DNA of 64,000 nt from Martelella mediterranea DSM 17316 (lineage in GTDB: Bacteria > Pseudomonadota > Alphaproteobacteria > Rhizobiales > Rhizobiaceae), in the NCBI RefSeq assembly GCF_002043005.1, contig NZ_CP020330.1, positions 4,296,001-4,360,000 of the forward strand, read 5' to 3'. Within the stretch, counting starts at the first letter, position 1, and every line of letters starts with the position of its first letter. The notes beneath the pieces are model-generated. The model ran no database searches, was not told where the DNA came from, and saw only the letters and a program-made list of their open reading frames with translations. This document shows, piece by piece, positions 26,362-36,359 of this stretch. The position numbers were made by a program, and so were the translations under genes.

Positions 26362-27066
26362 ATGGTTGACGCCCCCGATTTTCTGACCGGCATGCGCTCC
26401 GGCGTGGTGCCGGCGCTTTCGGCGGCGCCGTTCGGCGTCCTGTTCGGCGCCGTCGCCGTGGCGCAGGGGCAGAGCGTGGCCGAGACCGCGCTGATGAGCC
26501 TGACGATATTCGCCGGCGCAAGCCAGCTGGTGGGCGTGGAACTGTTTGGCCAGCATGTCGCGGCCTGGATCATCGTCGCCTCGATCCTCGCAGTCAACTT
26601 CCGGCACGTGCTCTATTCGGCGGCGGTCACACCGATCCTCTCGCGTTTTTCATCGGCCGAGCGCCTTGCCTCCTTCTTCTTCCTGACCGATCCGCAATTC
26701 GCCGAAACGCTGAAGCGCGAGGATGCGGGCACGCCGGTGACCTTTACCTGGTATATCGGCATGGCGATCTGCTTCTATGCCATCTGGAACGTGATGACGC
26801 TGATCGGGGCGACCCTCGGCGGGTTCATCGAAAACCCGGAAGCCCTCGGGCTGGACGTGCTGCTGCCCATCTATTTCCTGAACATCGTCATCGGCTTTCG
26901 GCGGCGGGCGAACTATCTGCCCGTGGTGGTGGTCAGCGCCATCGGTTCGGTGGTCGCCTTCATAACCATCGGTTCGCCCTGGCATGTCAGCGTAGGGGCC
27001 TTTGCCGGGATCCTGCTTGCCGCGGCACTGCCACCCCGGCCTGCCGGCAAGGCGGACAAGCCATGA
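26362..27066 (+). CDS. azlC: AzlC-family branched-chain amino acid exporter subunit
   Basis: This encodes a 234-residue membrane protein with about six hydrophobic segments. Its opening AzlC signature is GVVPALSAAPFGVLFGAVAVAQGQ, followed by FAGASQLVGVELFG and VNFRHVLYSAA. With the AzlD protein encoded next it should form a two-component exporter; Bacillus AzlCD exports 4-azaleucine and branched-chain amino acids, and BrnFE exports Ile and Met. The actual substrate here is inferred only. The stop codon overlaps the azlD start as ATGA. Confidence 0.9.
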   Translation: MVDAPDFLTGMRSGVVPALSAAPFGVLFGAVAVAQGQSVAETALMSLTIFAGASQLVGVELFGQHVAAWIIVASILAVNFRHVLYSAAVTPILSRFSSAERLASFFFLTDPQFAETLKREDAGTPVTFTWYIGMAICFYAIWNVMTLIGATLGGFIENPEALGLDVLLPIYFLNIVIGFRRRANYLPVVVVSAIGSVVAFITIGSPWHVSVGAFAGILLAAALPPRPAGKADKP

Positions 27067-27380
27067 GCAATTTCACCGATGATCACATCGTGCTGGTCAT
27101 TCTGGCCGCAGCGCTCGCAACCTACATGACGCGGATTGCGGGCTATCTCCTGCTCTCGGCGGTCTCGCACATCCCGCCGCGGGTCGAAGCGGCGCTCAAC
27201 GCGATTCCGGCCGCGGTGCTGACGACGCTGGTCGCGCCTGCCTTCTATGCCGGGGGATGGGATACGAAACTCGCCCTGGCGGCCGCTCTCCTGCTCGGGC
27301 TCCGCTACGCCTCGCCTCTGCCGATGATCGCGGTCGGCTGGGCGGTGGTGATGATCGCGCGCTATTTCGTCATTGGCTGA
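27063..27380 (+). CDS. azlD: AzlD-domain protein, small subunit of the AzlCD exporter
   Basis: This encodes a 105-residue protein with about four TM segments. The family motifs are YMTRIAGYLLLS near residue 21 and ALNAIPAAVLTTLVAPA. It is translationally coupled to azlC by a 4-bp overlap. Its 3' end overlaps the convergent aminopeptidase P gene by 11 bp. Confidence 0.9.
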   Translation: MSNFTDDHIVLVILAAALATYMTRIAGYLLLSAVSHIPPRVEAALNAIPAAVLTTLVAPAFYAGGWDTKLALAAALLLGLRYASPLPMIAVGWAVVMIARYFVIG

Positions 27381-29205
27381 GAGGCCTTGTGGCCGCCTCC
27401 AGCCAGCGCCGCTCGGCCTCGCTTGCAGCCAGAGGCGCAAGTTTTTCGCGCACCTCGCCGTGATAGGCGTCGAGCCATGCCTTCTCCTCCGGGCTCAACA
27501 ACGCTGGCACGATCAGCCTCAGATCGATCGGGCACCATGTCAGCGTCTCGAAGCCGAGCATCGGGATTTCGCCGCCCTCGATCGGCTCGGCCTCTTTCAC
27601 CAGAACCAGGTTTTCGATGCGGATGCCAAACGCGCCGGGGCGATAGTAGCCCGGCTCGTTGGACAAGATCATGCCGGGCTTCAGTTCGGCCGATCCCAGC
27701 CGCGATATCCGTTGCGGTCCCTCATGCACCGAGAGATAGGAGCCGACACCGTGGCCGGTTCCGTGGGCATAGTCGACGCCGGCCTGCCACAGCGCGGCGC
27801 GGGCGAACGGGTCGAGATCCATGCCGCGCGTGCCTGCCGGAAAGCGCGCCCGGGAAATTGCGATCATGCCCTTCAGCACCAGCGTAAAGAACTTCTTCTG
27901 CGCGTCATCGACTTCGCCGATCGCGATCGTACGGGTGATGTCGGTGGTGCCGTTCTGGTACTGCGCCCCGGAATCGACGAGATACATCTCGCCGGGCTGG
28001 AGCATGCGGCTGGTCTCGCTGGTGACGCGGTAGTGGATGATCGCGGCATTCGGTCCCGCGCCCGAGATCGTGTCGAATGAGATGTCGCGCAGCGGGTTCT
28101 GCATCCGCATCCCGGTCTCGGCGCGCGCCGCCTCCAGCGCGCTTGCCGCATCGATCTCGCTGACCGTGCCGGGCGTCTGACCATCGAGCCATGAGAGAAA
28201 CGACACCATGGCCGCGCCGTCCTGCAGATGGGCGGCGCGCGTGCCCGCCTGTTCCGCCGCGTTCTTGACCGCGCGGGCGGGCGCAACCGGGTCGGGCGCG
28301 TTCTGCCACGTGCCGCCGGCCGCCTCCACGATCTGCACCACGGCAAAGGGCACCGCCGCGCGATCGATCAGCAGCGTTTCGCCCGCCGCCGCGATCGCCG
28401 CAAGCGCATCGGAAATTGCTTCGGGCGGCAGCAAGCCGGCAAGCGGTGCGAGATGGCCAGCGGCCTCGCCGGCCACTTTTTCCGGCATCACGAACAGCAT
28501 CGCCGAGCCGTCCGCCTTTACGATCGCGCGCGACAAGGGGGCTGGCGTATGGGCAACGTCATTGCCGCGGATGTTGAACAGCCAGCCGACCGAGGTCGAA
28601 TCGGCGATCAGCACCGCCTCGGCCTTCTTCTTTTGCAGCATCGCGGCAATGGCCGCGATCTTGTCCCCGGCCGGTTGTCCCGCCAGATCGCTTTTCTGAA
28701 CCGTGACGGGCGCGGAGGGCACGGCCGGACGATCGGCCCATATGCCGTCAATCGGGTTTTCGGAAAGCAGCACCAGTTCGCCGCCGATGTCGGCCAGCGC
28801 GGATTGCAGCTTCTCGACCTCCGCTGGCGTATGCAGCCAAGGATCGATGCCGAGCTTCAACCCTTTCGGCTTGTGCTCGCCAAGCCATGCGGAAGGCGGG
28901 CAGCCGACAAGATCGCCGGCGGTGATGAGTGCGGCATCGGTCTGGGCGGCAAGCTGGGTGGTGTAGCGACCATCGACGAACACCACGGCCTGTTCTTCCA
29001 TCACCAGCGCGATACCCGCCGAGCCGGTGAAACCAGTCAGCCAGGCCAGCCGCTCGGCCGATGGCGGCACATATTCGCCTTGATACTCATCGGTGCGCGG
29101 CACCAGAAAGGCGTTGATGCCGAGGGCTGGAAACAGCGCGCGCAGGCCGGCGATGCGGGGTGCTGCCTGTTCGGGGCGTGAGGAAACGTCGAAGGACTGA
29201 AACAT
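27370..29205 (-). CDS. Aminopeptidase P family protein (M24B)
   Basis: This encodes a 611-residue metallopeptidase that removes an N-terminal residue preceding proline. It has the three-domain layout of the long eukaryote-like APP1 type: two creatinase-like N-terminal domains (LGINAFLVPRTDEYQGEYVP; SVGWLFNIRGNDVAHTP), an M24 catalytic domain and a C-terminal APP_C extension. The metal ligands are intact: VDSGAQYQNGTTDITRT (two Asp), GTGHGVGSYLSVHEGP (His), SNEPGYY and FGIRIEN (two Glu). The start at 29205 (MFQSFDV) matches homologues. No strong Shine-Dalgarno is visible and the frame is open to 29478. Confidence 0.92.
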   Translation of the reverse strand: MFQSFDVSSRPEQAAPRIAGLRALFPALGINAFLVPRTDEYQGEYVPPSAERLAWLTGFTGSAGIALVMEEQAVVFVDGRYTTQLAAQTDAALITAGDLVGCPPSAWLGEHKPKGLKLGIDPWLHTPAEVEKLQSALADIGGELVLLSENPIDGIWADRPAVPSAPVTVQKSDLAGQPAGDKIAAIAAMLQKKKAEAVLIADSTSVGWLFNIRGNDVAHTPAPLSRAIVKADGSAMLFVMPEKVAGEAAGHLAPLAGLLPPEAISDALAAIAAAGETLLIDRAAVPFAVVQIVEAAGGTWQNAPDPVAPARAVKNAAEQAGTRAAHLQDGAAMVSFLSWLDGQTPGTVSEIDAASALEAARAETGMRMQNPLRDISFDTISGAGPNAAIIHYRVTSETSRMLQPGEMYLVDSGAQYQNGTTDITRTIAIGEVDDAQKKFFTLVLKGMIAISRARFPAGTRGMDLDPFARAALWQAGVDYAHGTGHGVGSYLSVHEGPQRISRLGSAELKPGMILSNEPGYYRPGAFGIRIENLVLVKEAEPIEGGEIPMLGFETLTWCPIDLRLIVPALLSPEEKAWLDAYHGEVREKLAPLAASEAERRWLEAATRPLSQ

Positions 29206-29495
29206 GAATGGATACCACTGGCTATTTGACGGCGCGACGATAGCTGATCGAACGCCGGATCGGAATCGTTTTCCGCCGCGTTTTTGCGTGCGCGGGTAAT
29301 CGCGCCAAGCATGCAAGAGGTGCATGGCTCCCATGACCCAGCCCACCTGCCTCAACGCCGGGCATGCATCTATATTGGGCACAGTTGATCGATGAAGGCC
29401 TCGCGCCGAACCGGAGGTCCGGTTTGAAAGCGGCAGGGCCGATTGGATCGGCGGCCGACACCGCATTCCGATCATCAAGACAGGGAGTTACCGAA

Positions 29496-29663
29496 ATGGG
29501 CTTTTTCCGCACCGCCTACAAGAATCTTACCGAGGCTCGCCAGCGTCAGGCAGACCGTTTCGTCGCCGGCGCCCTGCTGCGCCTTGACGACGTGTCTCTC
29601 AATGAGATCGGCAAATCCCGCGCCGAACTCACCGACAAACGGTCTGGTCGCACGCGTCTCTGA
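29496..29663 (+). CDS. DUF1127-like small protein
   Basis: This encodes a 55-residue protein. The sequence ADRFVAGALLRLDDVSLNEIGKS resembles the DUF1127/YjiS core (LsdreLaDIGlsR), though diverged from the arginine-rich classic. Alphaproteobacterial DUF1127 proteins include small regulators of phosphate and carbon metabolism that can bind RNA. The role here is unknown. GGGAG lies eight bases upstream of the ATG at 29496. Two consecutive terminator hairpins follow, which supports a short, strongly expressed monocistronic mRNA. Confidence 0.75.
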   Translation: MGFFRTAYKNLTEARQRQADRFVAGALLRLDDVSLNEIGKSRAELTDKRSGRTRL

Positions 29664-29689
29664 TCTGCCGGAACGTTTAAGCGTTGAAT

Positions 29690-29732
29690 ATTGCGCCTGC
29701 TTGAGCTTGCTCGCAGGCGCAATGTTTTTTTT
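29690..29732 (+). terminator. Strong terminator of the DUF1127-like gene
   Basis: ATTGCGCCTGC (29690-29700) pairs perfectly with GCAGGCGCAAT (29713-29723) and is followed by G and eight T. A second hairpin, AAAGGCC/GGCCTTT (about 29735-29760) ending in TTTT, backs it up. Confidence 0.93.
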
Positions 29733-29784
29733 CAAAGGCCGCCCACTCGGGGTGGCCTTTTCTGTTTGCAGTTCGCGTCAGAGA

Positions 29785-31431
29785 TCAGTCAACTTCGGGA
29801 AACAGCAATTCAACGATGTAGCTCGGGTCGAAGCGGGTATCGAGCATGCCATAGGTGGAGCGCCAGCCGGCGGCGAGGCGGGTCTCCAGGAAGGCATCGG
29901 CAATCCGCCCCGCCCCAAGCCGGTAAAGTTCCGCAGCGCCCGCGGCGAGCGCCAGTTGCTCGACGAATATTCGGGCGGCGCTTTCATCGCTCTTGCAGAG
30001 CGCCATCGCCGCGCGCAGCAGCTCCACGATCTTGCCCCCCGAAGCGCCGAGATCGCGCGCGATGACCTGGAACACGGCCTCGAACAGTTCGCCGCCATGC
30101 TCCACGACCCGGCGCAGGTCGAGCGCCATCAGGTTGCCGCCGCCGTCATGCATCGCGAGACCGGGCGCATCGCGATAGTGGCGGGCGATCGGCCGGTCCT
30201 CGACAAAGCCGTTGCCGCCCATTGCCTCCATCGCCTCGGCCACCACGGCGGGCGCGATCTTCGTGGTCCAGTATTTGGTAACCGGGGTCATGACCCGCGC
30301 ATAGGCCGCCTCCTCGGCGCTGTCGCGGGCACGGTCGAAGCTTTCGGCAAGCCGGAACGACAGCGCGCCGGCGGCGGCGACATCGAGCGCGAGATCGGCG
30401 AGCACGCGCATCATCAGCGGCTGGACCACCAGCGTGCGGCCGGCCACTTTGCGCCCCCGCGCGGCATGCGTCGCTTCGGCCACCGCCGCGCGCATCAGGC
30501 CCGAGGCGATCACGGCGCTGTCGAGCCGCATCAGAGTCAGCATGTCGAGGATCGTCCTCAACCCGCCATCCGGCGGCCCGAGCAGGAAGCCGAAGGCATC
30601 GGAGAATTCCACCTCGGCGGCCGCATTGGAGCGAAGCCCCAGCTTGTCCTTGAGGCGCTGGTAGCGCAGCGCATTGCCCCTGCCCTCGTCCAGAAGCCGC
30701 GGCACCAGGAAGCATCCGGGTTTGCCATCGACATCAGCGAGCATGATGAAGGCGTCGCTCATCGGCGCGGAGACGAACCATTTGTGGCCGGAAAGCCGAT
30801 AGACCCCCTCGCTGACCCGATGCGCCTTGGTGGCAAGCGCGCGCATATCGCTGCCCGCCTGCTTTTCGGCGATGGCGAGCCCAACCGTGGCGGATGCCTT
30901 CTGGTTCTGGGCGCGGTTGGTCGAATCATATTTGCGCGACAGGATTTTCGGCGCCCATTCGTCGCGCAGTTGCGGGGCCGCGGCGAGAACGGCAAGCGAG
31001 GCGGAGGTGGATGACAGCGGCTCCAGATGTCCGCATTCGAGCTGGGCGGTCAAGAACACCCGGACGGCGCGCAGCTTGTGGGCCTTGGATTTCGAATCGG
31101 CATCGCGCGGCGGCTCCCACAGCAGCGAATGCAGGCCGGATGCCATGGACCGGCGCATCAGCGCATGCCAGGCCGGATGGAAAGAGACGACGTCGAGCCG
31201 CTCGCCCGCCGGTCCGTGGGTCTTGAGCTGCGGCAGGCTGGTATTGGCCATCTGCGCAAGTTCCTGCGCATCGGGCGAGGTAACGTAACGTCCGATCGCA
31301 TCGAACTCCTCGCGCAGCGGTTTACCGAGGGAACGCGTCAGGTCGCCAAGCAGCGGGTCCGACTGGAACGCGTTCAGATTGCTCCACGGCCTTGGCTGGT
31401 TCAGAGTCTTGTAAATGTCGGTGTCGGCCAT
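29785..31431 (-). CDS. Acyl-CoA dehydrogenase family protein, AidB-like
   Basis: This encodes a 548-residue flavoprotein with the length and layout of E. coli AidB (the adaptive response to alkylation protein). Visible are [11 protein letters not shown] at the N-terminus, the flavin-binding [21 protein letters not shown] with [42 protein letters not shown], and [23 protein letters not shown] near the FAD site. AidB has weak isovaleryl-CoA dehydrogenase activity and binds DNA. Whether this protein protects DNA is not known. The start at 31431 or 31443 (four residues longer) cannot be decided because neither has a clear Shine-Dalgarno. Confidence 0.88.
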   Translation of the reverse strand: MADTDIYKTLNQPRPWSNLNAFQSDPLLGDLTRSLGKPLREEFDAIGRYVTSPDAQELAQMANTSLPQLKTHGPAGERLDVVSFHPAWHALMRRSMASGLHSLLWEPPRDADSKSKAHKLRAVRVFLTAQLECGHLEPLSSTSASLAVLAAAPQLRDEWAPKILSRKYDSTNRAQNQKASATVGLAIAEKQAGSDMRALATKAHRVSEGVYRLSGHKWFVSAPMSDAFIMLADVDGKPGCFLVPRLLDEGRGNALRYQRLKDKLGLRSNAAAEVEFSDAFGFLLGPPDGGLRTILDMLTLMRLDSAVIASGLMRAAVAEATHAARGRKVAGRTLVVQPLMMRVLADLALDVAAAGALSFRLAESFDRARDSAEEAAYARVMTPVTKYWTTKIAPAVVAEAMEAMGGNGFVEDRPIARHYRDAPGLAMHDGGGNLMALDLRRVVEHGGELFEAVFQVIARDLGASGGKIVELLRAAMALCKSDESAARIFVEQLALAAGAAELYRLGAGRIADAFLETRLAAGWRSTYGMLDTRFDPSYIVELLFPEVD

Positions 31432-31578
31432 CGGCGTACACATCGTCCCGTTTTCAGCTTATCCGCAGTTGGCATGCTTCGATATCATCTGTCAAAGCTT
31501 GCGGCGAGGCCGGCGAGCCATTATAGACGCCAGAACTTCTTCCGACGGACCGCCCGACCTCATATGGAGGAAAGCTTC

Positions 31579-32520
31579 ATGGTCTTCTTTCCCCACCGAC
31601 ACTTGATCGGCATCAAGGGGCTTTCTCCCATCGATATCAACACCCTTCTCGACAAGGCCGAAGAGGCGATCGCCTTCAACCGGTCGCGCGAGAAGAAGAA
31701 CGCCGTGCTGCGCGGCCTCACCCAGATCAACCTGTTCTTCGAGGCCTCGACCCGGACCCAGGCCTCGTTCGAACTGGCCGGCAAGCGGCTCGGCGCGGAT
31801 GTGATGAACATGTCGGTCGGCAATTCCTCGGTCAAGAAGGGCGAGACGCTGATCGATACGGCGATGACGCTGAACGCCATGCACCCCGATGTGCTGGTGA
31901 TCCGGCACTCCTCGGCTGGCGCTGCCGAACTGCTCTCCCAGAAGGTCGCCTGCGCGGTGATCAATGCCGGCGACGGCGCGCATGAACATCCGACCCAGGC
32001 GCTGCTCGACGCGATGACGATCCGCCAGGCCAAGGGCCGGCTCGACAATATCGTGGTGGCGATCTGCGGCGATATCCTGCATTCACGCGTCGCCCGCTCC
32101 AACATCATCCTGCTCAACACGATGGGCGCGCGCGTGCGCGTCGTGGGCCCCGCGACGCTGCTACCCTCCGGTATCCGCGACATGAGCGTCGAGGTCTGCG
32201 ACACGATGGAGGAAGGGCTGAAGGGCGCCGACGTGGTGATGATGCTCCGCCTGCAGCGCGAGCGCATGTCCGGCGCCTTCGTACCCTCGGTGCGCGAATA
32301 TTTCCACTTCTGGGGCTTGGACCGCGAGAAGCTGAAGGCGGCCAAGGAGGATGCGCTGGTGATGCACCCCGGACCGATGAACCGCGGCGTGGAAATCGCC
32401 TCCGACGTCGCCGACGGGCCGCAAAGCGTGATCGAACGGCAGGTGGAAATGGGGGTCGCGGTGCGCATGGCGGTGATGGAGACGCTGATGCTTTCGGAAA
32501 ACGGAGGGTCGCGCGCATGA
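31579..32520 (+). CDS. pyrB: Aspartate carbamoyltransferase catalytic subunit
   Basis: This encodes a 313-residue enzyme that joins carbamoyl phosphate and aspartate in pyrimidine synthesis. The carbamoyl-phosphate site [13 protein letters not shown] is intact. [37 protein letters not shown] and [11 protein letters not shown] are also present. No regulatory PyrI is adjacent; in this group the catalytic subunit often pairs with a PyrC homologue. GGAGG lies eight bases before the ATG at 31579. It overlaps pyrC by ATGA and heads the pyrB-pyrC-plsY-dprA run. Confidence 0.96.
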   Translation: MVFFPHRHLIGIKGLSPIDINTLLDKAEEAIAFNRSREKKNAVLRGLTQINLFFEASTRTQASFELAGKRLGADVMNMSVGNSSVKKGETLIDTAMTLNAMHPDVLVIRHSSAGAAELLSQKVACAVINAGDGAHEHPTQALLDAMTIRQAKGRLDNIVVAICGDILHSRVARSNIILLNTMGARVRVVGPATLLPSGIRDMSVEVCDTMEEGLKGADVVMMLRLQRERMSGAFVPSVREYFHFWGLDREKLKAAKEDALVMHPGPMNRGVEIASDVADGPQSVIERQVEMGVAVRMAVMETLMLSENGGSRA

Positions 32521-33806
32521 AGCCGCTCGTTCTGAAAAACGCCCGCATCATCGACCCCTCTCGCGACCTTGATGAAACCGGCACGATCATCGTCGAGGAC
32601 GGCCGGATCGTTGCCGCCGGGGCCGAAGCCATGAACCAGGGCGCGCCGGAGGGCGCCGAGATCGTCGACTGCAACGGTCTTGTCGCAACGCCTGGCCTTG
32701 TCGACGCCCATGTCTTCGTCGGCGAGCCTGGCGCGGAGCATACCGAAACCATCCGCTCGGCAAGCCAGGCGGCGGCGGCCGGCGGCATCACCTCCTTCGT
32801 GATGATGCCGGACACCCAGCCGCCGATCGACGATATCGCGCTGCTCGAATTCGTGCTGAAGACAGCGCGCGACAACGCCGTCGTCAACGTCTATCCCGCC
32901 GCCGCCCTGACGAAGGGCCTCAAGGGCGACGAGATGACCGAGATCGGCATGCTCAGGGCCGGAGGCGCAGTCGCCTTTGCCAATGGCCGCTACTCGCTTT
33001 CTGACAACCGGGTGCTCCGGCGCGCGATGACCTACGCCCGCTCGTTTGATGCCGTGGTGGCGCTGGAGCCGCGCGACCGCTATCTCTCCGAAACCGGCGT
33101 CATGAACGAGGGACTTTTCGCAAGCTGGCTCGGCCTTTCCGGCACGCCGCGCGAGGCCGAGGTTATCCCGCTTGAACGCGATCTGCGCCTTGCGACACTC
33201 ACGAGAGCCCGCTACCACGCCGCGCTGATCTCGGTCCCCGAATCGGTCGAGGCCGTGGGGGTGGCGCGCGATCGTGGCGCTTCGGTTTCCAGCGGCATCT
33301 CGATCAACCATCTGACGCTCAACGAAAACGACATCGGCGAGTACCGCACTTTCTTCAAGCTCTCGCCGCCGCTCAGGCAGGAAGAAGACCGTCAGAAGAT
33401 GGTCGAGGCGCTGAAGGACGGGCTGATCGACATCATCGTCTCCTCGCATGACCCGCAGGACGTCGACACCAAGCGCCTGCCGTTCTCCGATGCCGAGGAT
33501 GGGGCGATCGGGCTTGAGACCATGCTCGCCGCCGCCCTTCGCCTCCACCACAGCGGCGACGTGCCGCTGATGCGGCTGATCGATGCGATGTCGACGCGAC
33601 CGGCGAAACTGTTCGATCTCGACGCCGGCTCGCTTCGTCCGGGCGCGAAGGCCGATATCACACTGATAGATCTCGATGAGCCCTGGGTGGTGACGCCCGA
33701 CCGGCTGGTATCGCGTTCAAAAAACACGACATTCGAAAATGCCCGCTTTTCCGGACGGGCCGTCAGGACATATGTTGGCGGCATTGAGGTCTACAAGGCG
33801 GACTGA
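32517..33806 (+). CDS. pyrC: Dihydroorotase
   Basis: This encodes a 429-residue type I dihydroorotase-like amidohydrolase. The metal motif after [19 protein letters not shown] reads DAHVF rather than the usual DxHxH. Later signatures are [14 protein letters not shown] and [30 protein letters not shown]. The altered first metal motif suggests either a pseudo-dihydroorotase that scaffolds PyrB or an enzyme with fewer metals. Aspartate transcarbamoylases of several bacteria use such inactive PyrC partners. The four-base overlap with pyrB fits a complex. Confidence 0.9.
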   Translation: MKPLVLKNARIIDPSRDLDETGTIIVEDGRIVAAGAEAMNQGAPEGAEIVDCNGLVATPGLVDAHVFVGEPGAEHTETIRSASQAAAAGGITSFVMMPDTQPPIDDIALLEFVLKTARDNAVVNVYPAAALTKGLKGDEMTEIGMLRAGGAVAFANGRYSLSDNRVLRRAMTYARSFDAVVALEPRDRYLSETGVMNEGLFASWLGLSGTPREAEVIPLERDLRLATLTRARYHAALISVPESVEAVGVARDRGASVSSGISINHLTLNENDIGEYRTFFKLSPPLRQEEDRQKMVEALKDGLIDIIVSSHDPQDVDTKRLPFSDAEDGAIGLETMLAAALRLHHSGDVPLMRLIDAMSTRPAKLFDLDAGSLRPGAKADITLIDLDEPWVVTPDRLVSRSKNTTFENARFSGRAVRTYVGGIEVYKAD

Positions 33807-33821
33807 CCGGGAGGGGACGAC

Positions 33822-34439
33822 GTGCCGGCACTATTCTCATTCGATCTGACAGCGACGCAGGCCGCGATCGCGCTGGCCGGCGGTTACCTTCTGGGCTCGA
33901 TCCCGTTCGGCTATCTGATCACGAAGGCCGCTGGCCTCGGCGATATTCGCGGCATCGGCTCCGGCAATATCGGCGCCACCAATGTGCTGCGCACTGGCAA
34001 GCGGCATCTGGCCGCCCTCACGCTTGTGCTCGATGCACTGAAGGCAACATTTGCTGTAATCCTGGCGACGACGCTTTACGGCAGCGATGCCGGGCTTCTG
34101 GCGGGCGCGGCCGCCTTTATCGGTCACCTGTTTCCGGTCTGGCTCGGCTTCAAGGGCGGCAAGGGGGTTGCGACCTATATCGGCGTGCTGCTCGGCGTCG
34201 CGCCGGCGGCGGTGCTTATCTTCGCCTTCGTCTGGCTGCTGATTGCGCGTCTTTCGCGCTATTCCTCGCTTTCCGCGCTGATTGCAACGCTTGCCATACC
34301 GGTTGCTCTGTGGATAATGGGCCTACCGCAGGTTTCAATCGTAATGGCCGTTCTCACGGTGATCTCATGGTGGCGGCACAAGACCAATATCGAGCGCCTG
34401 ATATCGGGCACCGAAAGCAGGATCGGAGACAAGGGGTGA
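33822..34439 (+). CDS. plsY: Acyl-phosphate:glycerol-3-phosphate acyltransferase
   Basis: This encodes a 205-residue inner-membrane enzyme that transfers an acyl group from acyl phosphate to glycerol 3-phosphate, the first step of phospholipid synthesis. PlsY motifs are visible: [29 protein letters not shown], and [21 protein letters not shown]. About five TM helices. The GTG start at 33822 has GGGAGGGG upstream. It follows pyrC by 15 nt. Confidence 0.95.
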   Translation: MPALFSFDLTATQAAIALAGGYLLGSIPFGYLITKAAGLGDIRGIGSGNIGATNVLRTGKRHLAALTLVLDALKATFAVILATTLYGSDAGLLAGAAAFIGHLFPVWLGFKGGKGVATYIGVLLGVAPAAVLIFAFVWLLIARLSRYSSLSALIATLAIPVALWIMGLPQVSIVMAVLTVISWWRHKTNIERLISGTESRIGDKG

Positions 34440-34497
34440 CAGCGAGGGGGATTTTCCGCATCCGGGCCGAACGGTCTCCATCAACGGAAATGCCCCT

Positions 34498-35622
34498 TTG
34501 ACAAGCCGCTCCGGCATCGCCCTGTCGGAAAGCCAGCGCATCGCCTGGCTTCGTCTGATCCGCAGCGACAATGTCGGCCCGGTCACTTTTCGCGAACTCA
34601 TCAATCACTATGGCAGCGCCGAGGAAGCACTTGAGCGTCTGCCGGAACTTGCCGTGCGCGGCGGCGCGCGGAAGCGGTTTCGGGTGGCAAGCGTCACTGA
34701 AGCCGAAAGCGAGCTGGAAACCGCCGCCCGCCACAAAGGCCGGTTCGTCGCGATTGGCGAGCCGGACTACCCGCCAGCGCTGCGCGCGATCGACGGTGCG
34801 CCGCCGCTTCTTGCCATGTCCGGCAGCGGCGATGTCGCGACCCGGCCCGCGCTCGGCCTTGTCGGCGCGCGCAATGCCTCGGTCGCCGGCGCGAAATTCA
34901 CCGCCATGATCGCCGGTGCTGCGGCCGGCGCCGGCTATACCGTGGTCTCGGGCCTTGCCCGCGGGATCGACGCCGCCGCCCACCGCGCGAGCCTTGCCCA
35001 TGGCACGCTGGCCGCGCTTGCCGGCGGCCTCGACCGCCCCTACCCGCCCGAAAACATCGAACTCTATCGCGCAATCTGCGAGGATGGCGGCGTCGCCATC
35101 AGCGAGATGCCCTATGGCTGGGAGCCGCGCGCCCGCGACTTTCCCCGCCGCAACCGGCTGATCGCCGGCTGCTCGCTTGCGGTCGTGGTGATCGAGGCGG
35201 CAAACCGCTCCGGCTCGCTGATCACCGCGCGCCTTGCCAATGAGTGCGGGCGACTGGTGCTAGCCGTGCCGGGCTCGCCGCTCGATCCGCGCGCGCAAGG
35301 CACCAACGGGCTGATCAAGCAGGGCGCTATGATCGTATGCAGCCCGGAGGACGTGCTGGAGGCGCTGGCGCCGCTGTCCCAGATGGAACTGCCGATCCGG
35401 GGCGGGGCCGACGAGGAGGATACCGAAGACCTGCCGCCAGCCGCCCCCGATGACGACGACCGCGCCCGCGTTGCCGAGGCGCTTGGCCCCAGCCCGTGCG
35501 AAATCGATGACCTGATACGCTTCACCGGCGTGAACCCCGCCGCCGTGCAACTGATCCTGCTCGAGCTGGATCTCGCCGGCCGGCTTGCGCGGCACCCGGG
35601 TGGTCGGGTCTCGCTGATCTGA
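34498..35622 (+). CDS. dprA: DNA-processing protein DprA
   Basis: This encodes a 374-residue protein that loads RecA on incoming single-stranded DNA during transformation. An N-terminal helical domain (RIAWLRLIRSDNVGPVTFREL) is followed by the Rossmann-like DprA core, with LGLVGARNASVAGAKF, VVSGLARGIDAAAHRASL, GGLDRPYPPENIELY, FPRRNRLIAGCS and RSGSLITARLANE. A C-terminal winged helix (LGPSPCEIDDLIRFTGV) completes it. The start is TTG at 34498. DprA is found in many bacteria not known to be competent, so it does not prove transformation. Confidence 0.93.
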   Translation: MTSRSGIALSESQRIAWLRLIRSDNVGPVTFRELINHYGSAEEALERLPELAVRGGARKRFRVASVTEAESELETAARHKGRFVAIGEPDYPPALRAIDGAPPLLAMSGSGDVATRPALGLVGARNASVAGAKFTAMIAGAAAGAGYTVVSGLARGIDAAAHRASLAHGTLAALAGGLDRPYPPENIELYRAICEDGGVAISEMPYGWEPRARDFPRRNRLIAGCSLAVVVIEAANRSGSLITARLANECGRLVLAVPGSPLDPRAQGTNGLIKQGAMIVCSPEDVLEALAPLSQMELPIRGGADEEDTEDLPPAAPDDDDRARVAEALGPSPCEIDDLIRFTGVNPAAVQLILLELDLAGRLARHPGGRVSLI

Positions 35623-35692
35623 GACACGCGACCTTCATAGGGCAATGATAGCGCTAACAGACCCTGCGGGTCGTTGCCGATCAAAACCGAAT

Positions 35693-35896
35693 TCAGCCCT
35701 TGCCCACCGACGTGGCGAGCACCTGCGTCTGCAAATCCCCAGCCTCTATATAGGCCATGTCGATCAGGTAGCAGAGCATTTCCGCCCCGTCCTTGTTTGA
35801 AAGCCGGCGCAACTGGCCCAATATCTGACGGATATAAATTATTTCCTCCTCGGTCAATTTTTGAGAACCTTCGCGTTCGGCTGGAAAGGACGACAT
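35693..35896 (-). CDS. Small conserved-looking hypothetical protein
   Basis: This encodes a 67-residue acidic, helical protein with core KLTEEEIIYIRQILGQLRRLSN and GAEMLCYLIDMAYIEAGD. I believe similar short proteins occur in rhizobia, but I know no function. The helix-turn pattern could support dimerisation. GAAAGG-type purine-rich sequence precedes the ATG only weakly. It is transcribed toward dprA from the long gap shared with topA. Confidence 0.65.
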   Translation of the reverse strand: MSSFPAEREGSQKLTEEEIIYIRQILGQLRRLSNKDGAEMLCYLIDMAYIEAGDLQTQVLATSVGKG

Positions 35897-36359
35897 ACAT
35901 ACACCTATTTTTCGGCCACGGATCGAATCCGAACCGTACTCTACTCATCCGGCTAAACAATACCGGCAAAGGTCAGGATTGCAATTACAATTAGTATTCT
36001 CTTCAGGTTGTATTAGCGTGTAGTCATGCAAAAATAGCTTCAAGGGCTTGACCCGGCCGCTGTCTCTGTCCATCTCGTGAGCGACCGGCCGGAACAGTAA
36101 ATGCAGCTTTAAACAGCCCAAAAATGTCTATTCTGCTTGATCTCCCGGCGAAATTGGTAGAAGCGGAAGCGACGGTTGCCATCAGGGGGACGCCTCTGTA
36201 GCGTTCTCCCATAAGCGCGAGGCCCGTCATATCCGCCATCTGCCTGGATGCGCCTCGCGGCCGCCAAGCCGGCGGGCACGGCCGAGCGCGCGACCGACAA
36301 TTTGCCGCGAAGATGCGGGCGTCGAACGAAGTCCGACGCAGACCCAGGATACGGATTAC
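35897..36359. other. Long intergenic gap upstream of topA
   Basis: No credible coding frame. The first 130 nt are AT-richer than the surroundings and probably hold the promoter of the small divergent gene. A GCGTCG/CGACGC hairpin (36319-36339) lies 20 nt before the topA start codon and could be in its leader. I see no tRNA, although one GGATCGAATCC stretch at about 35920 resembles a T-arm by chance. Confidence 0.5.

Noticed and set aside
31603..31616. Perfect FNR/FixK consensus TTGAT-N4-ATCAA
   Set aside because: It lies inside the pyrB coding sequence, about 25 nt after the start codon, and encodes the conserved LIGIKG segment. It is probably coincidental.
31560..33551. 663-residue minus-strand frame opposite pyrB and pyrC
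   Set aside because: It spans two overlapping genes with clear catalytic motifs and is a shadow.
35910..35935. GGATCGAATCC resembling a tRNA T-arm
   Set aside because: No acceptor, D-arm or anticodon arm can be paired around it, so it is not a tRNA.
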